A DNA stretch of 7,732 nt from CAWBJP01 sp044867425 (GTDB lineage Bacteria; Actinomycetota; Acidimicrobiia; IMCC26256; BP-133), in the NCBI GenBank assembly GCA_044867425.1, contig JBIOUX010000143.1, positions 1 through 7,732 of the forward strand, in the 5' to 3' direction. A program made the position numbers and the translations under genes. Under the pieces are notes generated by a model. The model saw nothing but the letters and a program-made list of their open reading frames with translations. It was not told where the DNA came from and ran no database searches. This document shows, piece after piece, positions 1-5,315 of this stretch (position 1 is the stretch's first letter; each line of letters opens with the position of its first letter).

Positions 1-448
1 CCGGTCCGGACCGGGCGACCAGGCGATCGGGAGCGGGCACGAACTCGTAGAAGACGACCCGGTCGGCACCCACCGCCTGCTGGGCGGTCTCCGTCACCAG
101 CGCCAGGATGCTGTCCCGGTCGTGCTCCTGGCGGCCCGAACCCGTCTCCCGCAGGCGGGCCACCGCCCCCAGCCGGGCCACCGCCTCCCGGAAGGCGCGC
201 CGGGACGACTCGTGCTCGGCCGCCGCCTCCTCCAGGGCCGTGTAGCGCTCCACCAGGTGGCGGGCGGCGCCCATGGCCTTCCATCCGGAGGCGGCGGCCA
301 CCATGGCGCCCACCGAGGCGAGAGCGGCGAGTCCGGTTGAGCCCGAATTGCCGGCCGCCACCGCCACCACGGCCAGGACCGCCGCGGAGATGGCCAGGGC
401 CAGAGCCAGTGGGGTGGTGAACCGGGAGGAAGGCATGGGCGCACCCAT
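1..448 (-). CDS. membrane-anchored GAF-domain sensor protein, N-terminal part (runs off left edge)
   Basis: Translating the minus strand from the ATG at 448 gives 149 open codons with no stop before the window edge, so only the N-terminus is present. Residues about 12-33 (LALALAISAAVLAVVAVAA) and about 37-56 form two hydrophobic helices separated by a short Gly/Ser turn. A charged, Ala/Glu/Arg-rich stretch (about 65-100) follows and looks like a helical linker. From about residue 110, SILALVTETAQQAVGADRVV and the following FYEF look like the first helix and strand of a GAF domain. Such proteins are usually sensor histidine kinases, diguanylate cyclases or PP2C-type phosphatases; the output domain lies outside the window, so the class cannot be decided. 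A second in-frame ATG at 436 is an equally possible start, and neither has a convincing Shine-Dalgarno. It is transcribed divergently from the zinc-ribbon gene at 542. Confidence 0.72.
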   Translation of the reverse strand, partial: MGAPMPSSRFTTPLALALAISAAVLAVVAVAAGNSGSTGLAALASVGAMVAAASGWKAMGAARHLVERYTALEEAAAEHESSRRAFREAVARLGAVARLRETGSGRQEHDRDSILALVTETAQQAVGADRVVFYEFVPAPDRLVARSGP

Positions 449-469
449 TCGGCCATCCCGGCGCGTGAC

Positions 470-500
470 CTGTCAATCTCGCCCTGCCAACCGATATGAT
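470..500 (+). promoter_or_regulatory. candidate promoter for the zinc-ribbon/mtnP genes
   Basis: TATGAT at 495-500 matches the -10 consensus TATAAT in five of six bases. A partial -35 (CTGTCA, 470-475, four of six matches to TTGACA) lies 19 bases upstream, slightly longer than usual. Transcription would start near 507, inside the CIRCE-like repeat, so a bound repressor there would block initiation. This is one of the few less GC-rich spots in the window. The -10 is better supported than the -35. Confidence 0.45.
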
Positions 501-506
501 TGGCAG
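484..506. repeat. perfect 7-bp inverted repeat CTGCCAA-N9-TTGGCAG over the -10 region
   Basis: CTGCCAA (484-490) and TTGGCAG (500-506) are exact reverse complements separated by nine bases that contain most of the candidate -10 hexamer. Its right arm is also the left arm of the CIRCE-like element at 500-526, so the two palindromes share one half-site and both have nine-base spacers. It could be a second operator or an extra HrcA half-site in the opposite orientation; the sequence alone cannot tell. Confidence 0.6.
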
Positions 507-526
507 TCTCATCCGTGGAGTGCTAA
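500..526. promoter_or_regulatory. CIRCE-like operator (candidate HrcA binding site)
   Basis: TTGGCAGTC (500-508), nine bases, then GAGTGCTAA (518-526). The CIRCE consensus is TTAGCACTC-N9-GAGTGCTAA: the right arm matches all nine positions, the left arm seven of nine, and the spacer length is exact. Against the GC-rich actinobacterial form TTGGCACTC the left arm has one mismatch. CIRCE elements bind the heat-shock repressor HrcA and usually lie at or just after the transcription start of groES/groEL or dnaK operons; here it lies 15 bases before the start codon of the zinc-ribbon gene. The sequence match is direct; regulation by HrcA is inferred. Confidence 0.72.
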
Positions 527-541
527 CGACCGAGGTTGTCG

Positions 542-832
542 ATGCCGACCTACGAGTACCGGTGCACCAAATGCGGGCAGCACGTCGAGGCCGTCCAGTC
601 CTTCAGTGACGACCCGCTGACCGAATGTGGTGTGTGCGGCGGGCAGCTGCGCAAGGTGTTCGCCCCTGTGGGGATCGTGTTCAAGGGGAGCGGCTTCTAC
701 AAGACGGACAGCCGCGGTTCGGGCTCCACGAGGAAGAAGGAGTCGACCAAAGAGCCGGCTTCCAGCTCGTCCTCCTCGTCCTCGTCGAGCAAAGACAGCA
801 CCTCGGGCACCAAGGATTCGAAGATCGCGTGA
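542..832 (+). CDS. FmdB-type zinc-ribbon protein with disordered Ser-rich tail, Ruc-like candidate redox chaperone
   Basis: A 96-residue protein beginning MPTYEYRCTKCG. Residues 1-45 are an FmdB/CxxC zinc ribbon with cysteines at 8, 11, 29 and 32. The rest is a low-complexity polar tail with a run of ten serines (74-83) and many Lys, Thr and Asp residues, predicted to be disordered. This architecture matches Mycobacterium tuberculosis Rv0991c (Ruc), whose zinc-ligand cysteines sense oxidation; the oxidised protein holds unfolded clients for the DnaK system. The family also includes proteins called FmdB regulators without evidence, so the chaperone role is inferred. It is supported by the CIRCE-like operator just upstream, since Rv0991c is reported (from memory) to be heat-induced and in the HrcA regulon. 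The ATG at 542 is preferred over an in-frame TTG at 536 because GAGG at 532-535 is six bases away. Its stop overlaps the mtnP start (TGATG). Confidence 0.85.
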   Translation: MPTYEYRCTKCGQHVEAVQSFSDDPLTECGVCGGQLRKVFAPVGIVFKGSGFYKTDSRGSGSTRKKESTKEPASSSSSSSSSSKDSTSGTKDSKIA

Positions 833-1641
833 TGGCGGGCTCGGCCGCCACGGCCGAGATCGGGGTGTTCGGCGGTTCCGGGTTCTACTCCTTCCTCGAC
901 GACGTCACCAGGATGGAGATCGACACGCCCTTCGGGCCCCCCAGCGCTCCGGTGGCCCTCGGTGAGGTGGCCGGCCGGCGAGTGGCCTTCCTGCCCCGCC
1001 ACGGGGCCCGCCACGAATGGGTGCCCCACCGCATCAACTACCGGGCCAACCTGTGGGCCCTGCACACCCTGGGCGTGACCCGGGTGGTGGGCCCGTGTGC
1101 CGCCGGGTCCCTGCAGCCCGGCGTCCGCCCCGGTGACTTCGTGGTCTGCGACCAGCTGGTGGACCGGACCTGGGGCCGGGCCGACACGTTCTACGAAGGG
1201 CCCACCCCCCATCACGTGTCCTACGCCGACCCCTACTGCCCCGAGCTGTCGCGCCTGGCTGCCGACCGGGCCGCGGCCGGCGGGATCCGGGTGCACGACC
1301 GGGGCACCGTGGTGGTGGTCCAGGGTCCCCGCTTCTCCACCCGGGCCGAGTCCCGGTGGTACCGGGCCCAGGGCTGGGAGGTCATCAACATGACCCAGTA
1401 TCCCGAGGCCTACCTGGCCCGGGAGCTGGGCATCTGCTACGCCGCCATCGCCCTCATCACCGACTACGACACCGGCGTGGAGGGCGACGAGGTGGGGGTT
1501 CCGGTGACCCAGGCGGAGGTGTTCGAGTTCTTCTCCGCCAACCTGGACCGGGTCCGCACCCTGCTCTTCGACCTGATCGCCGCCATGCCCGCCAAGCGGG
1601 AGTGCGCCTGCTCCCAGGCGATCGGGCCCCTCAGCCCCTGA
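832..1641 (+). CDS. mtnP: S-methyl-5'-thioadenosine phosphorylase (MTAP family)
   Basis: A 269-residue protein covering the whole PNP/MTAP fold. It cleaves 5'-methylthioadenosine with phosphate to adenine and methylthioribose-1-phosphate, the first step of methionine salvage after polyamine or SAM use, in the cytoplasm. Motifs: GGSGFY (14-19, phosphate loop), RHG (56-58) followed by HRINYRAN (66-73), CAAGSL (89-94), GPRFSTRAE (165-173), INMTQYPE (185-192) and TDYD (210-213). The two Asp residues of TDYD (211, 213) are those that favour 6-aminopurines in MTAP, arguing against a guanosine/inosine phosphorylase; methylthioinosine phosphorylase is the main alternative. A C-terminal Cys-x-Cys (258-260) resembles the CxC of archaeal MTAP II enzymes, where it helps stability. 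The start ATG at 832 overlaps the zinc-ribbon stop (TGATG), so translation is probably coupled and the gene would share its promoter. Confidence 0.9.
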   Translation: MAGSAATAEIGVFGGSGFYSFLDDVTRMEIDTPFGPPSAPVALGEVAGRRVAFLPRHGARHEWVPHRINYRANLWALHTLGVTRVVGPCAAGSLQPGVRPGDFVVCDQLVDRTWGRADTFYEGPTPHHVSYADPYCPELSRLAADRAAAGGIRVHDRGTVVVVQGPRFSTRAESRWYRAQGWEVINMTQYPEAYLARELGICYAAIALITDYDTGVEGDEVGVPVTQAEVFEFFSANLDRVRTLLFDLIAAMPAKRECACSQAIGPLSP

Positions 1642-1656
1642 GAAGAGCCCGGTCAT

Positions 1657-1662
1657 TACGCT
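1657..1662 (+). promoter_or_regulatory. candidate -10 element for uppP (near-leaderless)
   Basis: TACGCT fits the actinobacterial -10 pattern TAnnnT and ends ten bases before the uppP ATG. No Shine-Dalgarno is visible before that ATG. The same arrangement recurs before the HAD gene and ychF. No -35 is recognisable, and the motif is short enough to occur by chance. Confidence 0.35.
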
Positions 1663-1672
1663 GGCGGCCTCC

Positions 1673-2461
1673 ATGCTTCAGGACATCATCCTCGGCCTCC
1701 TCCAGGGGCTGACCGAGTTCCTCCCCATCTCCTCCAGCGGGCATCTGGTGGTCGTCCCCGCCGTGCTGGGCTGGGACGAGCCGTCCCTCACCTTCGACGT
1801 GCTCCTCCACCTGGGGACGCTGGCTGCGGTCATCATCTACTTCCGCCACGAACTGATCGGGCTCGCCCTCGGCATCCTGGGCCGGGGCATGGATGTCGCC
1901 GCCGCCCGGCGCATGGCCCTCTACCTGGTGATCGGCACCATCCCCGCCGCCCTGGCCGGCCTCGCCCTGGGCGACTTCTTCGAGCGTCTCTTCGAGTCGC
2001 CCTATACGACCTGCGCCGAGCTGGTGGCCACGGCCCTCATCCTCCTGGCCATGGAGCGGGCGGGGGATCGGGCGCGGCGGCGCGAGCTGGACACCGGGAT
2101 GGCGACGGGGATCGGTGTGGCCCAGGCGGTGGCCATCTTCCCCGGCATCTCGCGCTCGGGCGCCACCATCGGCGCCGGCCTGGCCCTGGGGCTGTCCCGG
2201 GAGGAAGCCACCCGGTTCTCGTTCCTCCTGTCCATCCCCGCCATCGCCGGGGCGGGGGTGCTGAGCCTGGCCGACGTGGCCGGCGGCGGCCTGGAGGTGA
2301 CCGCCGGCGTGGTGGCCGGGGTGATCGCCTCGGGTGTGGCCGGCTACCTCTCCATCGGGGCGCTGCTGCGCTTCGTCCGCAGCCACTCGCTCACCGTCTT
2401 CGCCGTCTACCTGCTGGTCATGGCGCCCCTCTCGGCGCTGATCATCTCGCTCCGCCGATAG
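1673..2461 (+). CDS. uppP: undecaprenyl-diphosphatase UppP (BacA family)
   Basis: A 262-residue polytopic membrane protein, close to the usual length of about 265-280. It removes a phosphate from undecaprenyl pyrophosphate at the membrane, regenerating the lipid carrier for peptidoglycan and other wall polymers; overexpression in other bacteria gives bacitracin resistance. Both family signatures are intact: GLTEFLPISSSGHL (12-25) with the catalytic-region Glu15 and His24, and PGISRSGATI (157-166) with Arg161. About seven or eight hydrophobic segments are spread through the chain, the last (VFAVYLLVMAPLSALII) followed by a basic C-terminus. It begins 31 bases after mtnP, with no good Shine-Dalgarno but a candidate -10 just upstream, so it may have its own transcript. 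Its stop codon TAG starts the hexamer TAGCCT discussed under the HAD gene. Confidence 0.94.
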   Translation: MLQDIILGLLQGLTEFLPISSSGHLVVVPAVLGWDEPSLTFDVLLHLGTLAAVIIYFRHELIGLALGILGRGMDVAAARRMALYLVIGTIPAALAGLALGDFFERLFESPYTTCAELVATALILLAMERAGDRARRRELDTGMATGIGVAQAVAIFPGISRSGATIGAGLALGLSREEATRFSFLLSIPAIAGAGVLSLADVAGGGLEVTAGVVAGVIASGVAGYLSIGALLRFVRSHSLTVFAVYLLVMAPLSALIISLRR

Positions 2462-2464
2462 CCT
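2459..2464 (+). promoter_or_regulatory. candidate -10 element for the HAD gene, overlapping the uppP stop
   Basis: TAGCCT includes the uppP stop codon and ends eight bases before the GTG start at 2473, a spacing that would give a leaderless or nearly leaderless mRNA. The identical hexamer overlaps the aat stop before ychF. No clear -35. Confidence 0.35.
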
Positions 2465-2472
2465 CCCGGGGT

Positions 2473-3201
2473 GTGACCCCCATCAAGGCGGTGATCTTCG
2501 ACTACGGCGGCGTCCTCTCCACCCCGCCCTTCGTCGGCCTGTCCGAGTTCGAGCGGGACAACGGCTACCCCAAGGGGTCGCTGCTCCAGCTCATCTTCGG
2601 GGGCGGCCCGCCCACCGGCGCCCAGCGCGACGCCATCGCCAACGGCGACGCCACCGCCGCCGCCTGGGCCATTTACGACGGCGACGAGGATGCCGCTCCC
2701 GACTGGCACCTGCTGGAGACGGGCAAGATGACCATGGCCGAGTTCAACGACCGGCTGGTGGCCCGCTCCGAGGCTCACCTGGGCAGCGCCATCGACACCG
2801 GCTTCTACCCCCGCTTCCTCGAGTCCCTCCGGGTCAACATCTACTGGCCGGTTGTTCACCGTGTCCGCGAGTTGCGGGCAGAGGGCTACCGCACCGCCAT
2901 CCTCACCAACAACGTGGCCGAGTGGGCCGGCGTGTGGCAGGCGTCCATCCCCGTCGACCTCTTCGACGTGATCGTCGACTCCTCCGCCGTCGGCCTCCGC
3001 AAACCCGACGAGGCCATCTTCCACTTGACCTGCGAGCGCCTCGGCGTCGCCCCGGAGGCGGCCGTGTTCCTCGACGACAGCCCCGGGCACGTGGCCGCCG
3101 CCCAGCGGGCCGGCCTGGCCGGGATCGTGGTCACCGGCCCCGACCAGGCGCTGGCCGACCTCGACGCCCTTCTCGGAGCCGGAGCAAGCCCGAGGGCCTG
3201 A
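2473..3201 (+). CDS. HAD superfamily hydrolase, subfamily IA (YihX / epoxide-hydrolase-N-like)
   Basis: A 242-residue protein with all four haloacid dehalogenase motifs in order: motif I FDYGGVL (nucleophile Asp10), motif II LTNN (Thr145), motif III Lys177 in RKPDE, and motif IV FLDDSPGH (Asp201, Asp202). Residues about 16-115 form the helical cap, placed after motif I as in class C1. Motif I reads Asp-Tyr-Gly-Gly rather than Asp-x-Asp, so the usual general acid/base Asp is Gly12. This D-x-G form is seen in the YihX and ACAD10-like branch, so the protein may be a phosphatase with altered chemistry rather than dead. The substrate cannot be inferred. The start is GTG at 2473, eleven bases after the uppP stop; translation directly into VIFDYGG supports it. 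aat begins five bases after its stop. Confidence 0.88.
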   Translation: MTPIKAVIFDYGGVLSTPPFVGLSEFERDNGYPKGSLLQLIFGGGPPTGAQRDAIANGDATAAAWAIYDGDEDAAPDWHLLETGKMTMAEFNDRLVARSEAHLGSAIDTGFYPRFLESLRVNIYWPVVHRVRELRAEGYRTAILTNNVAEWAGVWQASIPVDLFDVIVDSSAVGLRKPDEAIFHLTCERLGVAPEAAVFLDDSPGHVAAAQRAGLAGIVVTGPDQALADLDALLGAGASPRA

Positions 3202-3206
3202 CGGGC

Positions 3207-3896
3207 TTGGCCCCCACCGAACCACCGCCGTGTCGCTGGCAACTGCCCAACCCGGAAGCGGCCGACTCCGACGGCGTCGTGGGGATCGGCGGCGACCTCG
3301 CCCCCGGCACCCTCCTGGCCGCCTACCGCCAGGGTCTCTTCCCCATGCACATCGACCGCCGGGGGCGGATCCTGGGATGGTGGGCGCCCGACCCCCGGGG
3401 TGTCCTGCCTCTCGAGGCCTTCAGGGTGAGCAGGTCGCTGCGCCGCTCGGCCCGGCGTTTCGAGATCCGGATCGACACCGCCTTCGCCGAGGTGGTGACG
3501 GCCTGCGCCGAGCCCCGGCCCCGGGGCGGCCACTGGATCCGCCCGGCCATCGTGGAGGCGTACGTCGAGCTGCACCGGCTGGGGTGGACGCATTCGGTGG
3601 AGGCGTGGGACCGGGACACGGGCTTGTTGGCCGGCGGCCTTTACGGCGTGGCCATCGGCGGGCTGTTCGCCGGCGAGTCGATGTTCCACCGGGTCACCGA
3701 CGCCTCCAAGGCGGCGCTGATGGGGCTGATCGGCATCCTCGGCCAGGACGGCGATCCCCGCCGGCTCGTCGACGTCCAGTGGCTCACGCCCCACCTGGCC
3801 AGCCTGGGGGCGGTCGAGATCCCGGCCACGGAGTACCTCGCCCGGCTGAGCGCCGCCCTCGACGCTGCCCTCCCTCCGGCCTTCGCCGGTCGGTAG
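3207..3896 (+). CDS. aat: leucyl/phenylalanyl-tRNA--protein transferase
   Basis: A 229-residue protein (E. coli Aat has 234). It transfers Leu or Phe from aminoacyl-tRNA to proteins with N-terminal Lys or Arg, making them substrates of ClpS/ClpAP in the bacterial N-end rule. Family motifs are present in order: VGIGGDLAPGTLLAAYRQGL then FPM near the N-terminus, WWAPDPRGVLPL, SRSLRR, HSVEAW, GGLYGVAIGGLFAGESMF (Glu157) and VDVQW with PHLASLGAVEIP (Asp189, Gln191). Glu157, Asp189 and Gln191 correspond to E. coli Glu156, Asp186 and Gln188, which are implicated in catalysis. The start is uncertain: TTG at 3207 is preferred because it gives the normal length and has GAGGG ten bases upstream (3192-3196); CTG at 3198, overlapping the HAD stop, is possible. 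The frame stays open further upstream inside the HAD gene, but that part has no Aat similarity. Confidence 0.93.
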   Translation: MAPTEPPPCRWQLPNPEAADSDGVVGIGGDLAPGTLLAAYRQGLFPMHIDRRGRILGWWAPDPRGVLPLEAFRVSRSLRRSARRFEIRIDTAFAEVVTACAEPRPRGGHWIRPAIVEAYVELHRLGWTHSVEAWDRDTGLLAGGLYGVAIGGLFAGESMFHRVTDASKAALMGLIGILGQDGDPRRLVDVQWLTPHLASLGAVEIPATEYLARLSAALDAALPPAFAGR

Positions 3897-3899
3897 CCT
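3894..3899 (+). promoter_or_regulatory. candidate -10 element for ychF, overlapping the aat stop
   Basis: TAGCCT begins at the aat stop codon and ends nine bases before the ychF ATG; the intervening bases (CTCTGCCCG) contain no Shine-Dalgarno. Same hexamer and nearly the same spacing as at the uppP/HAD junction. Confidence 0.35.
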
Positions 3900-3908
3900 C
3901 TCTGCCCG

Positions 3909-4967
3909 ATGGAGCGACTCGGACTGGTCGGGCTGCCCAATGCGGGCAAGTCGTCGCTGTTCAACGCCCTGACCGGCGCCAGCGCCGCCGTCGCCGCCCA
4001 CCCCTTTTCCACCACCGAGTCGTCCGTGGGCGTGGCCCAGGTGCCCGACGAGCGCCTCGAGCGCCTGGCCCAGATGTCCGCATCCCGCAAGGTGGTGCCG
4101 GCCGGGGTCGAGTTCGTCGACATCGCCGCCCTGGTCAAGGGGGCCAACACCGGCGAGGGCCTGGGCAACCGGTTCCTCGGCAGCCTCCGGGAGGTCGACG
4201 CCCTCGTCTATGTGCTCCGGGCCTTCGAGAGCCCGTCCATCCCCGGCGGATCGGACCCGGCCGACGACCTGGCCACCCTGGAGTTCGAGCTCGTCCTGGC
4301 CGACCTGGCGTCGGTGCAGAACCGGATCATCCGCCAGGAGAAGGCCCTCAAGGGCGACCGCTCCCTCCTCCCCGAGGTCGAGGCCCTGCGCCGGGCCGCC
4401 GCCGTCCTCGACGAGGGCACCCCGCTGTACCGGGCGGCGTTGTCGGCCGACGACCGGGAGCTCCTGCGGCCGTCGTTCCTGCTCACCAACAAGCCGGTCC
4501 TGGTGGTGGTCAACATCGGCGAGGACCAGCTCGACGACGCCGACAAGCTGGCGTCGCCCTTCGGTGAGGATGCGGTGGCGGTGTGCGTCCAGCTGGAGGC
4601 GGAGGCGGCCCGGCTCGACCCCGACGAGCGGGCCGAGCTCCTCGAGGGCCTGGGGTTGGGCGACGGGGTGGTCCCCCGGGTGGCCCGGGCCGCCTACCAC
4701 CTCCTGGGCCGGCGCACCTTCCTCACCACGGGCGACAAGGAGAGCCGGGCCTGGACCTTCCGGGCCGGAGCCAAGGCGCCGGAGTGCGCCGGGGTGATCC
4801 ACTCCGACCTCCAGCGGGGCTTCATCCGGGCCGAGGTCATCCGCTGGGACGAGCTGCTCGGCATCGGCTCGTGGGCCCGGGCCAAGGAGGCCGGCCGGCT
4901 GCGGGTGGAGGGCAAGGAGTACGAGGTCCAGGATGGCGACGTCCTGGAGATCAGGTTCAACGTCTAG
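3909..4967 (+). CDS. ychF: redox/ribosome-associated ATPase YchF (OLA1 family)
   Basis: A 352-residue Obg-related P-loop protein that hydrolyses ATP rather than GTP, binds ribosomes and acts in translation and oxidative-stress responses. The Walker A/G1 motif is GLPNAGKSS (8-16). The G4 position reads NIGE (202-205), the Asn-x-x-Glu form that gives YchF its adenine preference. A helical region (about 130-190) interrupts the G domain. The C-terminal TGS domain runs from about residue 270 (FLTTGDKESRAWTF, then HSDLQRGFIRAEVIRWDELL) to the end. Two departures from the usual family: switch II reads DIAALVKGA (71-79) with Ala74 where DIAG is normal, and the switch I region reads TESSVGV rather than TIEPNVG. 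The ATG at 3909 gives the canonical N-terminus. DUF192 follows after 18 bases. Confidence 0.94.
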   Translation: MERLGLVGLPNAGKSSLFNALTGASAAVAAHPFSTTESSVGVAQVPDERLERLAQMSASRKVVPAGVEFVDIAALVKGANTGEGLGNRFLGSLREVDALVYVLRAFESPSIPGGSDPADDLATLEFELVLADLASVQNRIIRQEKALKGDRSLLPEVEALRRAAAVLDEGTPLYRAALSADDRELLRPSFLLTNKPVLVVVNIGEDQLDDADKLASPFGEDAVAVCVQLEAEAARLDPDERAELLEGLGLGDGVVPRVARAAYHLLGRRTFLTTGDKESRAWTFRAGAKAPECAGVIHSDLQRGFIRAEVIRWDELLGIGSWARAKEAGRLRVEGKEYEVQDGDVLEIRFNV

Positions 4968-4985
4968 CGGGTCGGGTGAGAGACG

Positions 4986-5315
4986 GTGGCGTGGCTCGTC
5001 CGGGAGGGTGACGTGCTGGCCAGCCTGGAGGTCCCCCTCCGGGCCAGGGGTCGGATCCAGGGCCTGCGCGGCCGCGACGAATTCGAGGGCGCCCTGATGC
5101 TGCGGCCCTGCCGGCAGGTCCACACCTTCGGGATGCGCTTCCCCGTCGACGTGGCCTTCTGCGACCACACCGGCGTGGTGCTGCGGATCGCCACCATCCC
5201 CGCCGGGCGGGTGTCACGGCCGGTGTGGAAGGCGGGATTCGTCGTCGAGGCCCGGGCCGGCGCCTTCGAGCGCTGGAAGCTCCGTCCCGGAGACCACCTC
5301 GAGGTCCGGGATTGA
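4986..5315 (+). CDS. DUF192 family protein
   Basis: A 109-residue protein recognised by the DUF192 pattern: RIQGLRGRDEFEGALML near the start, then HTFGMRFPVDVAFCD (about 53-67), VVLRIATIPAGR, and a C-terminal ARAGAFERWKLRPGDHLE. These form the compact beta-barrel of the family, whose biochemical role is unknown. Many homologues have an N-terminal signal peptide; this one has none, so it is probably cytoplasmic. The GTG at 4986 is the likely start (18 bases after ychF, purine-rich GAGAGA nearby); the protein is too short to tolerate a much later start. Its TGA stop overlaps the rsmI TTG start, suggesting coupled translation. Confidence 0.82.
   Translation: MAWLVREGDVLASLEVPLRARGRIQGLRGRDEFEGALMLRPCRQVHTFGMRFPVDVAFCDHTGVVLRIATIPAGRVSRPVWKAGFVVEARAGAFERWKLRPGDHLEVRD
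5301..5304 (+). promoter_or_regulatory. Shine-Dalgarno that fixes the rsmI start at TTG 5312
   Basis: GAGG, in the context CGAGGT, lies seven bases before TTG 5312. The same CGAGGT stands six bases before the zinc-ribbon ATG and a similar CGAGGC before tatD. It lies inside the DUF192 coding end, as expected for coupled genes. Confidence 0.6.

Noticed and set aside
94..456. A 120-codon minus-strand frame rich in Trp, Pro and Arg.
   Set aside because: Composition is typical of an out-of-frame shadow; the other minus-strand frame gives two membrane helices and a GAF start.
471..476. A perfect TTGACA on the minus strand that could be the -35 of the GAF sensor gene.
   Set aside because: No acceptable -10 hexamer lies 15-20 bases downstream on that strand, so it was not listed as a promoter.
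697..1674. A 325-codon minus-strand open frame opposite mtnP.
   Set aside because: Mirror frame of a real gene; the translation is Gly/Val/His-rich with no recognisable motif.
2922..3206. An upstream extension of the aat frame.
   Set aside because: It overlaps the well-conserved end of the HAD gene, is Arg-rich shadow sequence, and would make Aat about 95 residues too long.
2886..5168. A 760-codon open frame on the minus strand opposite the HAD, aat and ychF genes.
   Set aside because: It is antisense to three clearly recognised genes, its translation is low-complexity Gly/Pro/Glu/Asp-rich with no domain, and long antisense frames are expected at this GC content.
5225..5311. An upstream extension of the rsmI frame as its true N-terminus.
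   Set aside because: It lies within DUF192, is Arg/Pro-rich without RsmI similarity, and would place the GTPIGN motif far from the N-terminus; TTG 5312 has a proper Shine-Dalgarno.
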